The notes under the pieces were generated by a model. That model searched no databases, was not told the DNA's origin, and saw only the letters and a program-made list of their open reading frames with translations. From Methanoregulaceae archaeon (GTDB taxonomy: Archaea > Halobacteriota > Methanomicrobia > Methanomicrobiales > Methanospirillaceae): 11,230 nt of DNA. Positions 6,329 to 11,230 of this stretch are shown piece after piece. Made by a program: the position numbers and the translations under genes. Position 1 is the first letter of the stretch, and every line of letters begins with the position of its first letter. The stretch covers positions 1 to 11,230 of the forward strand of contig JAJRBS010000048.1 of assembly GCA_028679325.1 (NCBI GenBank), in the 5' to 3' direction.

Positions 6329-7009
6329 TCAGGGGTACAGGACATCATACTCGGTCACCAGGTTGGTCCCGCAGAGGTAGTGGTTCTTCAGGACCAGGCG
6401 GATCATGTCCTGTTCCGAGTCGATATGCATACCGCCGACAAGAGAGGGAGTGTCCGAACCCCCCACGATAAACGGGAGGTGGATGAGACGGATCTCGTCG
6501 ACCAGCCGGTGGTGAAGCATGTGCCAGTTGAGGGTCGGGCCTCCCTCGATCATCAGCTTCTTCACACCGTGCTCTTCGAGAAGCAGCCGCATCAGGAGAG
6601 GGAGGGAGACATGGTCAATCCCTGCGACCAGCACCTTGGCCCCCTTCTTCCGGAGAGCATCGACCCGATCCGGCGGTGCCTTTTCTGCCACCGCGACGAT
6701 GGTCGGGGCATCCGGCGAGAGCACATTGGCATCAGGGGGGATGTCGGCCATGCTCGAGGGAATGACCCGGATCGGGCTCTTTCCCTTGATATGCCGGACG
6801 GTCAGGTAGGAGTTGTCGATCTTTATAGTATTTGAACCGACCATGATGGCGTCGTACTCTGCACGGGTGGTATGGAGGAGGATCTCGGTGGCAGGGTCCA
6901 TGTACTTCATCAGGATCTTACTCGATGCCCCCCGTTTCAGGGTGAGCTTCCCGTCAGCGGTGATCTCTGACATCATGAGTACATGGGGTTTTTTCGGTGA
7001 TTCTGCCAC
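6329..7009 (-). CDS. arfC: 2,5-diamino-6-ribosylamino-pyrimidinone 5'-phosphate reductase (RibD C-terminal/RIB7 type)
   Basis: It reduces the ribosyl side chain to ribityl in the archaeal/fungal branch of riboflavin synthesis, which also feeds coenzyme F420 in methanogens. In 226 residues the RibD C-terminal reductase fold shows MMSEITADGKL (12-22, substrate and NADPH pocket), YDAIMVGSNTIKIDNSYLTVR (52-72), IVAVAEKAP (104-112), and the NADPH-binding block KLMIEGGPTLNW (151-162) followed by LVDEIRL (169-175). There is no N-terminal deaminase domain, as expected for the stand-alone archaeal enzyme. The start is GTG at 7007-7009, preceded at a suitable distance by AGAAGGA; the alternative ATG is at codon 12, inside the fold. 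Dihydrofolate reductase is the related alternative but the motifs fit the riboflavin enzyme. Confidence 0.92.
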   Translation of the reverse strand: MAESPKKPHVLMMSEITADGKLTLKRGASSKILMKYMDPATEILLHTTRAEYDAIMVGSNTIKIDNSYLTVRHIKGKSPIRVIPSSMADIPPDANVLSPDAPTIVAVAEKAPPDRVDALRKKGAKVLVAGIDHVSLPLLMRLLLEEHGVKKLMIEGGPTLNWHMLHHRLVDEIRLIHLPFIVGGSDTPSLVGGMHIDSEQDMIRLVLKNHYLCGTNLVTEYDVLYP

Positions 7010-7100
7010 GATAGTTCCTTCTTATGAAAAAAAGCTGGGCTGTGATAGATAATAGATTCTCCTGCAGGGAGAGATTTCATCAAGAAAAGGGAAAATCCGG

Positions 7101-7110
7101 TAGTATTATC
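7101..7110 (+). promoter_or_regulatory. Candidate TATA element for the CDP-alcohol phosphatidyltransferase gene
   Basis: TAGTATTATC lies with its centre about 29 bases before the ATG at 7135, which lacks a Shine-Dalgarno sequence. This spacing predicts a leaderless or nearly leaderless transcript. The 125-bp divergent gap also holds a near-palindrome TCTCCTGCAGGGAGA (7058-7072), between the two outgoing genes. Confidence 0.3.
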
Positions 7111-7134
7111 GGAATCAATGCCGCTTAGAGATCG

Positions 7135-7788
7135 ATGAATATAACCGCGCTCCGGCCGAAGGTCCTCCATTACATCGAGCCGGTTTCCGCGGTCTTCATA
7201 CGGGCAGGGATGACACCGAACCAGGTGTCGGCCCTGTCCCTTTTCTTTGGCGTCCTCTGTGCGGTCTGCTATTCGTACGGGCTCTTTGCCATCGGGAGCA
7301 TCCTCCTGTTCGTCTCTGCCGTCCTCGACCTGGTGGACGGGAGCGTGGCCCGGAAAACCGACCGGGGGACGAAGTTTGGTGCGGTCTTTGACTGGATCGT
7401 GGACAAGTACGTGGACGCCCTTGTCCTGCTCGGCATCGGGCTGTCCGGCGTTGCCATCATTACCCTGTTTGCCCCCCAGCTGCCGAAGACAACTGATTTC
7501 CTCATCGTGACTGTAGCCATCATCGGTTCGCTCATGAACACCTTCATCAAGCCGGTGGTCTACGCTGAAACCGGTTACCAGGAGCGGGTCGGGGGGAAGA
7601 TCGACGACCCTCTCGAGGGTGTGGGTTTCTTTGGCCGCCCGGAAACGGTGGTGGTGCTGGTGATCGGCGGGCTGCTGGCTCCCCTGCTGGGTCCCGCAGG
7701 AATAGCAGTAGCGGTCCTATTCATCGCCGTCGGGACGAACCTTTCCGCCCTCCAGCGGGTCATCTATCTCTACGGAAGACTTTCCTGA
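7135..7788 (+). CDS. CDP-alcohol phosphatidyltransferase, probably archaetidylinositol phosphate synthase
   Basis: This membrane enzyme transfers a diether lipid phosphate from CDP-archaeol to an alcohol head group. The 217-residue protein has about six hydrophobic segments. It carries a perfect family signature: Asp65-x2-Asp68-Gly69-x2-Ala72-Arg73-x8-Gly82-x3-Asp86-x3-Asp90, which binds two metal ions and the CDP group. The N-terminal block PVSAVFIRAGMTPNQVSALS (16-35) and a soluble loop GYQERVGGKIDDPLEG (about 146-161) resemble archaeal proteins annotated as archaetidylinositol phosphate synthase. Archaetidylserine or archaetidylglycerol phosphate synthase remain possible. The gene is convergent with the archaeosortase gene and its last 29 bp overlap it. 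ATG is preferred over upstream codons because the protein begins at the usual place. Confidence 0.88.
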   Translation: MNITALRPKVLHYIEPVSAVFIRAGMTPNQVSALSLFFGVLCAVCYSYGLFAIGSILLFVSAVLDLVDGSVARKTDRGTKFGAVFDWIVDKYVDALVLLGIGLSGVAIITLFAPQLPKTTDFLIVTVAIIGSLMNTFIKPVVYAETGYQERVGGKIDDPLEGVGFFGRPETVVVLVIGGLLAPLLGPAGIAVAVLFIAVGTNLSALQRVIYLYGRLS

Positions 7789-8566
7789 CTTCACCCTCGT
7801 AGAGGCGGTATGTCCCGGCCGCGAACTCAGCGAGATCGGGGATGATCCGGAACAGCCCGTAGGCAATGGCCACCAGCAGGACCAGTGCCAGCAGCTCGGC
7901 GACCACGTTGTGGGCCCAGAAGAAGCTCTCGTACCCGTATTCACCGTTGCCGGCGATCCCGGGCAGGTAGGGGAACCACTGTTCGGTGTAGGCGATGATG
8001 ACGGCGGTGTTCCGGAACAGGTTCAGGATATAGATGGTCGGGACGACGAGGAGGAAGGCAAGCACCTTCTGCCTCGTAGTCGTCGGGACTGCGGCGGCAA
8101 CCCCGAGCATGATGGCAATGGCCTGGATGCCGGTGCAGGCCAGGATGATCTCCACCCGGAAGTTGTTCCGGATGATCATGTTCCAGGCGGTCAGCACCGC
8201 GTCGTAGCCGAGAGTGTGCACCAGCCAGAGGGTCTGGCCCACCACTACGGTGATGAGCCAGTCCCCGAGGGGGGTGAAGGCGAAAGGGGCATAGATGATT
8301 GAAGCGACGGCCGCTGCCCTCGAGAGCTGGAAGACACGCTTATCACCGGCGATCAGGTACTTGGCGGTGATGTAGAGAAAGGGGAGGGAGAGGACCGCCA
8401 GCGTCGGGTACAGGTAGTTATTCAAAGAGAGGTAGTAGGGTACCTCGGAGAAGAGGAAGAGCACCAGCCCCGTCCAGCCGAGGATAGCAAACCAGCCACG
8501 GTACCGTGAGGGGAAGAGGAAGGCGATGAAGAAGACGCACGAGGCAGCGACGAGGTACTCTTGCAT
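7760..8566 (-). CDS. artA: Archaeosortase A (exosortase-family membrane transpeptidase)
   Basis: Archaeosortases are multi-pass membrane cysteine enzymes that process the C-terminal PGF-CTERM tails of surface proteins and attach them to a membrane lipid. From ATG 8564-8566 the protein has 268 residues with about eight hydrophobic helices. The family active-site residues are visible: Cys144 in IILACTGIQA, Arg185 in NLFRNTAV, and the FWAHN block around His219. The first helix starts at Met1 (MQEYLVAASCVFFIAFLF), which supports this start; an in-frame TTG at 8644 and an ATG at 8614 would add 26 or 16 residues with no Shine-Dalgarno sequence. It overlaps the convergent CDP-alcohol transferase by 29 bp and diverges from the transcription factor S gene. 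No PGF-CTERM substrate is encoded in the window. Confidence 0.87.
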   Translation of the reverse strand: MQEYLVAASCVFFIAFLFPSRYRGWFAILGWTGLVLFLFSEVPYYLSLNNYLYPTLAVLSLPFLYITAKYLIAGDKRVFQLSRAAAVASIIYAPFAFTPLGDWLITVVVGQTLWLVHTLGYDAVLTAWNMIIRNNFRVEIILACTGIQAIAIMLGVAAAVPTTTRQKVLAFLLVVPTIYILNLFRNTAVIIAYTEQWFPYLPGIAGNGEYGYESFFWAHNVVAELLALVLLVAIAYGLFRIIPDLAEFAAGTYRLYEGEVRKVFRRDR

Positions 8567-8637
8567 TCCCAGTATAATGGTTGCCGTCCCGAAAAAGGAT
8601 TCTGGTGCGGGCATCGGCCGGATGCCGGGCAGGACGG

Positions 8638-8645
8638 TATACAAG
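8638..8645 (+). promoter_or_regulatory. Candidate TATA element for transcription factor S
   Basis: TATACAAG ends about 34 bases before the chosen ATG (8680). Initiation about 25 bases downstream of its centre leaves a leader of some 13 bases without an obvious Shine-Dalgarno sequence. This also argues against the longer reading frame that begins at 8581, because its start would lie upstream of the promoter. Confidence 0.35.
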
Positions 8646-8679
8646 CCTTAATCAGGAATGTGGATGCACCTGTTTAGCG

Positions 8680-8991
8680 ATGTTCTGTCCTGAGTGCAAG
8701 AGTTTGATGATATCCTCCGCCGGCCAGCTCAAGTGCCGGAAGTGCGGGTATATCCGGAATATTACGGATAAAGACCAGATGCAGATCAGGACCGTCCGCC
8801 AGGAGAAGGAGATCGTCATCGTCGAGGACGGAGAGCAGGTGAGGACCCTTCCCACCATCGCCATCCGGTGCCCGAAGTGCGAGAACAACCTTGCCTTCTG
8901 GTGGCTCCGGCAGCTCCGTGCGGCGGACGAGAGCGAGGTCCGGTTCTTCCGGTGCTGCAAATGCGGCCATACCTGGCGGCAGTACGACTGA
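8680..8991 (+). CDS. tfs: Transcription factor S (archaeal TFIIS/RPB9-like RNA cleavage factor)
   Basis: TFS binds RNA polymerase and stimulates cleavage of backtracked transcripts, rescuing stalled complexes. The 103-residue protein has two zinc ribbons: Cys3, Cys6, Cys19, Cys22 at the N-terminus and Cys64, Cys67, Cys92, Cys95 at the C-terminus. The acidic hairpin tip that reaches the polymerase active site is present as AADESE with Asp83 and Glu84. The linker (about 30-60) is charged. The chosen start puts MFCPECKSLM at the N-terminus, as in the family; the frame is open upstream but the extra 33 codons are unlike the family. One difference is that the C-terminal ribbon has an extra Cys93 beside Cys92. 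Confidence 0.93.
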   Translation: MFCPECKSLMISSAGQLKCRKCGYIRNITDKDQMQIRTVRQEKEIVIVEDGEQVRTLPTIAIRCPKCENNLAFWWLRQLRAADESEVRFFRCCKCGHTWRQYD

Positions 8992-9022
8992 CCTGTTGGG
9001 GTTCCCGGTAATCTTTAACAGG
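8992..9022 (+). terminator. Inverted repeat after transcription factor S
   Basis: CCTGTT (8992-8997), directly after the stop codon, can pair with AACAGG (9017-9022). A T-rich stretch follows at 9046-9062 on the plus strand. The same short gap gives T-runs on the minus strand (9027-9041) that would end the gene reading from 9508. It is therefore likely a two-way termination zone. Confidence 0.4.
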
Positions 9023-9064
9023 ATCGAAAAATCAGAAAAAAAGTAGTTTTCTTTCTCTCCTTAT

Positions 9065-9508
9065 CTATCCGCAGCAACCCCCGCCGCCCGGGGCACCGGC
9101 ACCCCCGCCACCGCCAAAGAAGAATCCTTCAGGCAACAGGCTGCGGTAGTCTTCCGTAAACATGGTGCCAAACTTGGTGGTCGCATTATCGAATCCGCAG
9201 GTCGGGCAGTAAGGCCCGGTCGACGGGATCTCCTTCCAGAGACTCTTCTCGTGGATATCAATCTGGATCATATCAGACTTTGGCATTCCTCCAGAGAACA
9301 CGGCAAGATCAGGTTTGGCAAAGTGAGGCTCCAGCAGGGAATAGGAAGGACTGCTCATGAATCCCGATAATCTCGTGGATTCCCTCTCAAAATGCTTATC
9401 CTGAATACGACCCTCAAGCTGGTCGAACACACCCGCTGCCGCTGATCCAATCAGGGAAATGGAAAACAGACTGATGACCATCAATCTCAATAGGGTTGTG
9501 GGCTTCAT
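9065..9508 (-). CDS. Small secreted protein with CPTC motif and Gly-rich tail ending in CCG
   Basis: I do not recognise this protein. The 147 residues begin with a clear signal peptide: KPTTLLRL, a hydrophobic core at 8-21, and an AAA-G site near residue 25. The mature part is hydrophilic and has no further membrane segment. It contains the knuckle YCPTCGF (Cys101 and Cys104) as in zinc ribbons, but no second knuckle nearby. The last 18 residues are nearly all Gly/Ala/Pro (residues 130-144) followed by Cys145-Cys146-Gly147. The four Cys could form one metal site or disulfides. The start ATG has an AAAGGTG ribosome site 6 bases upstream and a TATA-like TTTATGCA (9547-9554 on minus) at a good distance, so the gene has its own promoter. 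There is no PGF-CTERM tail, so it is not an archaeosortase substrate of the known kind. Confidence 0.72.
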   Translation of the reverse strand: MKPTTLLRLMVISLFSISLIGSAAAGVFDQLEGRIQDKHFERESTRLSGFMSSPSYSLLEPHFAKPDLAVFSGGMPKSDMIQIDIHEKSLWKEIPSTGPYCPTCGFDNATTKFGTMFTEDYRSLLPEGFFFGGGGGAGAPGGGGCCG

Positions 9509-9546
9509 TGTTACACCTTTTCACCAGTTCCTGATCAGGATAATGA

Positions 9547-9554
9547 TGCATAAA
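9547..9554 (-). promoter_or_regulatory. Candidate TATA element for the Gly-rich secreted protein
   Basis: The minus strand reads TTTATGCA, centred about 43 bases before the ATG at 9508. Transcription would start near 9525 and give a leader of about 17 bases that carries the AAAGGTG ribosome site. Confidence 0.4.
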
Positions 9555-9656
9555 TCTATTCAAACGAAATTTCAGGTGTGAGGATGTCCGTCGGGAATCC
9601 CGGGATCTCATTTTATTCTCAGACAGTTCTTTTCGGTGATCCTGAGATCGAATAAC

Positions 9657-10349
9657 TTACCCTTTTTTTCTCAATCTCTGCCGGGCAATGGGGATAGTCG
9701 GCGTAATAAAGAAGACTATCGATGTGAAGATGTACCCGACGACCGCTATGACCGGCAGGATAAATCCACAGATCAATGTCACGATGATGACGAAGATTCC
9801 GTATTTCTGCCGTCGCTGCAGGGCGTTCAGCTCGTCTTTTGATGACTCGTTGAGAAGGACATCGGGTGTCATGATCGCCGATCCCATGATCGCATACAGG
9901 GTGACCGAAGCAGCGAGAAGATCCAGGCCGTAGATCGTCACCGGAGTGCTGAGCCCTGCTCTCGCGAGTGCGTTCACGGCAAGCAACCAGGAAAAAAGAT
10001 CCGGGCCAATGGTTACCGGCAGGACGGGAGGATTCGAGAGGTAAAATGCCATGAGTTTCGTTGTAAAGGGGAGAAGCGAGACGAAGAAGAGCATCAGGAG
10101 GGTCAGGCGGTACGAGTGCGGCGTTTCCTGTTTCATGAGCGAGGTTATCGAGGAATGCGATATCCAGACACTCCCGACGAAAGCGAAACTGACGATATAC
10201 GCGAGGAAAACAGGCCATTGCTCGATGAGGGCCGGCATGAGATTTTCCGTGGCATCCGGTATGGCGAGATCGAGGACGAGCAGGGTGATGACTATCGCAA
10301 AGACTCCGTCCGCAAAGGCATCCAGGCGACCTTTCGGCAGAAAATCCAT
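9657..10349 (-). CDS. TMEM175-family (DUF1211) potassium channel-like membrane protein
   Basis: Prokaryotic TMEM175 proteins form tetrameric potassium-selective channels with six helices per subunit. This 230-residue protein has the family signature in its first helix, RLDAFADGVFAIVITLLVLD (8-27), a variant of the usual RxxxFSDG with Ala13 in place of Ser. The second block VWISHSSI (about 61-68) is also typical. Further hydrophobic segments lie at about 84-103, 117-130, 141-161 and 186-220. The C-terminus is basic (RQRLRKKG). ATG 10347-10349 is two residues before the family start. Two TATA-like elements lie upstream: TTTAATAA (10378-10385) and TTTATATA (10449-10456). Channel function is inferred from family membership; ion selectivity cannot be read here. 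Confidence 0.85.
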   Translation of the reverse strand: MDFLPKGRLDAFADGVFAIVITLLVLDLAIPDATENLMPALIEQWPVFLAYIVSFAFVGSVWISHSSITSLMKQETPHSYRLTLLMLFFVSLLPFTTKLMAFYLSNPPVLPVTIGPDLFSWLLAVNALARAGLSTPVTIYGLDLLAASVTLYAIMGSAIMTPDVLLNESSKDELNALQRRQKYGIFVIIVTLICGFILPVIAVVGYIFTSIVFFITPTIPIARQRLRKKG

Positions 10350-10389
10350 GGTTATACCCTTTTTTCTCTTCCTGGATTATTAAATTGCC

Positions 10390-10440
10390 ACCTGTCACGC
10401 CGGTATCCCGGGAGAGCCCGGGACAGGTTTGTGCATACCG
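10390..10440. repeat. Overlapping inverted repeats in the gap upstream of the TMEM175 gene
   Basis: Three sets of complementary arms overlap. CCCGGG (10407-10412) pairs with CCCGGG (10417-10422) around the loop AGAG. ACCTGTC (10390-10396) pairs with GACAGGT (10422-10428) and encloses it. CGGTAT (10401-10406) pairs with ATACCG (10435-10440) and crosses the second pair, so those two can form only as alternatives or as a pseudoknot. The set lies at or just past the start predicted from the TATA element at 10449-10456 on the minus strand. Confidence 0.6.
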
Positions 10441-10448
10441 CTTCCAGG

Positions 10449-10456
10449 TATATAAA
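10449..10456 (-). promoter_or_regulatory. Strong archaeal TATA element in the 10350-10625 gap
   Basis: The minus strand reads TTTATATA, a perfect match to the methanogen box A consensus. It would start a transcript near 10425, giving the TMEM175 gene a leader of about 75 bases. The element also reads TATATAAAAA on plus, so the direction is not certain. In plus direction no convincing gene follows, only a 10-codon frame at 10488-10520. Confidence 0.5.
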
Positions 10457-10617
10457 AAAAGGTCCCTCCCTCCGGCCCGCTTTCATCATGGGCTCAGAAT
10501 TTCCGGCGTCCTTTCCCTGATTTGATACCTCTGCGGTCAGTTGCAACTGCAGGGCTCAGGACCATAGTCGCCCTGTTTCAGTGGTCCGGATGAGAGATGG
10601 GGCGGAGTCTCCCGCTG

Positions 10618-10625
10618 AAAAAAAA
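10618..10625 (-). terminator. T-tract after the 53-residue membrane protein gene
   Basis: Eight consecutive T on the minus strand directly follow the TAA stop codon at 10626-10628. This is enough for archaeal termination and separates this gene from the TMEM175 gene. Confidence 0.4.
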
Positions 10626-10787
10626 TTAAATGACCGAAAAGACCCACGAGAGGAGTGCCAGGACAACGAAAATGATGATCAGCCATTTTCCGATGGTCCA
10701 GGCGACTCTACCGACAAAGCCGAGCAGCATCAGGATGATCGCGATGACGATAAAAATAATTCCGAGGGTCAGAAGCCAGTCTGCCAT
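10626..10787 (-). CDS. Small two-helix membrane protein (53 aa), DUF1328/YtjA-like
   Basis: The protein is nearly all hydrophobic: helix one at about 4-24, a short loop with Gly-Arg (GFVGRVAWTIGK, about 22-33), and helix two at about 34-53. The pattern of a GIIFIVIAIILMLLGF segment followed by a WTIGKW turn and a second helix resembles the DUF1328 small membrane proteins. The similarity is judged by eye. Its role is unknown. ATG 10785-10787 is chosen because an upstream TATA element (TTCATATA on minus, 10811-10818) is centred 27 bases before it, predicting a leaderless transcript. There is no Shine-Dalgarno sequence. The frame continues upstream to 10946 but crosses the promoter. It is a lone gene with a T-tract right after its stop. 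Confidence 0.7.
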   Translation of the reverse strand: MADWLLTLGIIFIVIAIILMLLGFVGRVAWTIGKWLIIIFVVLALLSWVFSVI

Positions 10788-10810
10788 GGCTGTAGGATAA
10801 GAGCAGGGTG

Positions 10811-10818
10811 TATATGAA
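10811..10818 (-). promoter_or_regulatory. TATA element of the 53-residue membrane protein gene
   Basis: TTCATATA on the minus strand is centred about 27 bases before the ATG. Initiation would coincide with the start codon, the usual layout of a leaderless archaeal gene. Confidence 0.5.
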
Positions 10819-10933
10819 GGTATGTCCTGTGGGCGAAGAATGAAGGGTAACCCCCCGACCTCCCCCTGAAGAGGGTCTTTCCAGCACCGGATTGAGAGGA
10901 GAACTGCCAGACTCCCGGCGCTTGTCTTCAAGG

Positions 10934-10969
10934 AAAAAATTTTCACCGGCCCTTCATGCGGACCGGTGA
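10934..10969 (-). terminator. Hairpin plus T-tract terminator of the repeat-protein gene
   Basis: On the minus strand TCACCGG (10963-10969) pairs perfectly with CCGGTGA (10943-10949) and is followed by six T (10934-10939). It begins 21 bases past the stop codon of the gene at the right edge. The layout is that of a bacterial intrinsic terminator and is the clearest one in the window. Confidence 0.65.
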
Positions 10970-10989
10970 GAAAGATTCAGGATCAGATT

Positions 10990-11230
10990 CTAAACGGAAA
11001 GGACCCGTGACCCCATCTGCAGCCCGTTCCCGGTATCATCAGAGAAGACCGAGGGTTTCCTTCCGTTCCAGCCCGGCATCATGGTCCCGGAATCGGGTAT
11101 GACACGCGAATCATTGAAGAAAAATCCGGGTTTCGTTCTGTCCCCGTCAGGGATGACCTTGTTCCCGAAGGGCCAGGAGGAGCTGTCATTGAACGAGAAC
11201 CGGGGCTTTGTGCCGTTCCAGCCCGGGAGG
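10990..11230 (-). CDS. C-terminal part of an unrecognised tandem-repeat protein (runs off right edge)
   Basis: Seventy-nine residues are visible before a TAG stop (10990-10992). They consist of three units of 25 residues and a 4-residue end. Each unit starts with a hydrophobic residue and Pro, then GWNG or DGDR, then x-K-P-x-F/V, and an Asp at unit position 15. Units begin at residues 1 (LPGWNGTKP), 26 (IPDGDRTKP) and 51 (MPGWNGRKP). The high Gly/Pro/Asn/Asp and aromatic content suggests short beta strands with turns, as in extracellular repeat or propeller-like proteins. I do not recognise the family. A terminator hairpin follows closely. The start, signal peptide and number of repeats lie outside the window. 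Confidence 0.7.
   Translation of the reverse strand, partial: LPGWNGTKPRFSFNDSSSWPFGNKVIPDGDRTKPGFFFNDSRVIPDSGTMMPGWNGRKPSVFSDDTGNGLQMGSRVLSV
11005..11229 (-). repeat. Three 75-bp coding repeats inside the right-edge gene
   Basis: Units lie at 11155-11229, 11080-11154 and 11005-11079. Units one and three share a nearly identical stretch (CCGGGCTGGAACGG on minus) spaced exactly 150 bp apart, while unit two has diverged more at that place. The array may continue beyond the edge. Confidence 0.65.

Larger units (their letters stand above)
10350..10625. other. 276-bp gap without a recognisable gene
   Basis: No reading frame here looks like a protein. The gap holds two TATA-like elements, the overlapping inverted repeats at 10390-10440, a 12-bp perfect palindrome CAGTTGCAACTG (10538-10549), and the T-tract that follows the small membrane protein gene (10618-10625 on minus). 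It could contain a regulatory leader or a small RNA, but I see no known RNA family. Confidence 0.5.

Noticed and set aside
8567..8644. 26-codon N-terminal extension of archaeosortase from a TTG codon
   Set aside because: No ribosome site is seen, and the first membrane helix begins right after the ATG at 8566, so the extension is not needed; it is not fully excluded.
8581..8679. 33-codon N-terminal extension of transcription factor S
   Set aside because: The family starts at the first zinc ribbon, and a TATA-like element at 8638-8645 lies inside the extension.
9619..10398. 259-codon minus-strand frame overlapping the TMEM175 gene
   Set aside because: It is out of frame with the recognised channel protein and has the His/Arg/Pro composition of a shadow frame.
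10488..10520. Ten-codon plus-strand frame (MGSEFPASFP) after the TATA element
   Set aside because: Too short and without a ribosome site to claim as a gene.
10352..10546. 64-codon minus-strand frame with TTG start in the gap
   Set aside because: It runs through the TATA element and the inverted repeats, has no ribosome site and no recognisable features.
10855..10881. Possible hairpin GACCTC...GAGGGTC
   Set aside because: The arms pair only with a bulge, and no T-run or gene end is nearby.

Overview
The window reads as chromosomal DNA from a GC-rich methanogenic euryarchaeon, most likely of the Methanomicrobia (order Methanomicrobiales is my best guess). The evidence is a bacterial-type DNA gyrase B gene together with clearly archaeal genes: transcription factor S, Pth2-type peptidyl-tRNA hydrolase, archaeal-type TruD, a geranylgeranyl-reductase-family flavoprotein, an archaeosortase and the archaeal riboflavin/F420-pathway reductase. 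Promoters, where visible, have archaeal TATA elements, and several genes seem to be leaderless or to have very short leaders.

Left part (1-3348, all minus strand): the first 49 codons of gyrB run off the left edge. Upstream of it lie a small unrecognised gene (248-556) and a four-gene ECF metal transporter operon in the order cbiM/nikM - PDGLE-domain small subunit - cbiO - cbiQ. The M-N and O-Q pairs overlap by ATGA. The operon starts from a promoter carrying two 10-bp palindromes around the expected transcription start. The PDGLE subunit and the His2/His67 pair of CbiM point to nickel or cobalt uptake, with nickel favoured, which fits the needs of methanogen enzymes (F430, hydrogenase, CODH).

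Middle part (3349-8991): a geranylgeranyl-reductase-family flavoprotein on minus is divergent from a pth2-truD operon on plus (ATGA overlap). Next come a minus-strand riboflavin/F420-pathway reductase, and a plus-strand CDP-alcohol phosphatidyltransferase that is convergent with, and overlaps by 29 bp, an archaeosortase A gene. Transcription factor S diverges from the archaeosortase. Membrane lipid synthesis (reductase, CDP-alcohol phosphatidyltransferase) and lipid-linked protein sorting (archaeosortase) are therefore close together.

Right part (8992-11230, minus strand, less conserved): a small secreted protein with a CPTC knuckle and a Gly-rich tail ending in CCG, a TMEM175-family channel protein, a gap of about 275 bp rich in inverted repeats with a strong TATA element, a 53-residue two-helix membrane protein, a hairpin-plus-T-tract terminator, and the C-terminal part of an unrecognised protein built from 25-residue repeats that runs off the right edge. 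I see no CRISPR array, tRNA, rRNA, insertion sequence or prophage gene. The most unusual items are the repeat protein, the Gly-rich/CCG protein, the palindromes before the metal transporter, the structured gap at 10390-10550 and the archaeosortase/CDP-alcohol transferase pair.
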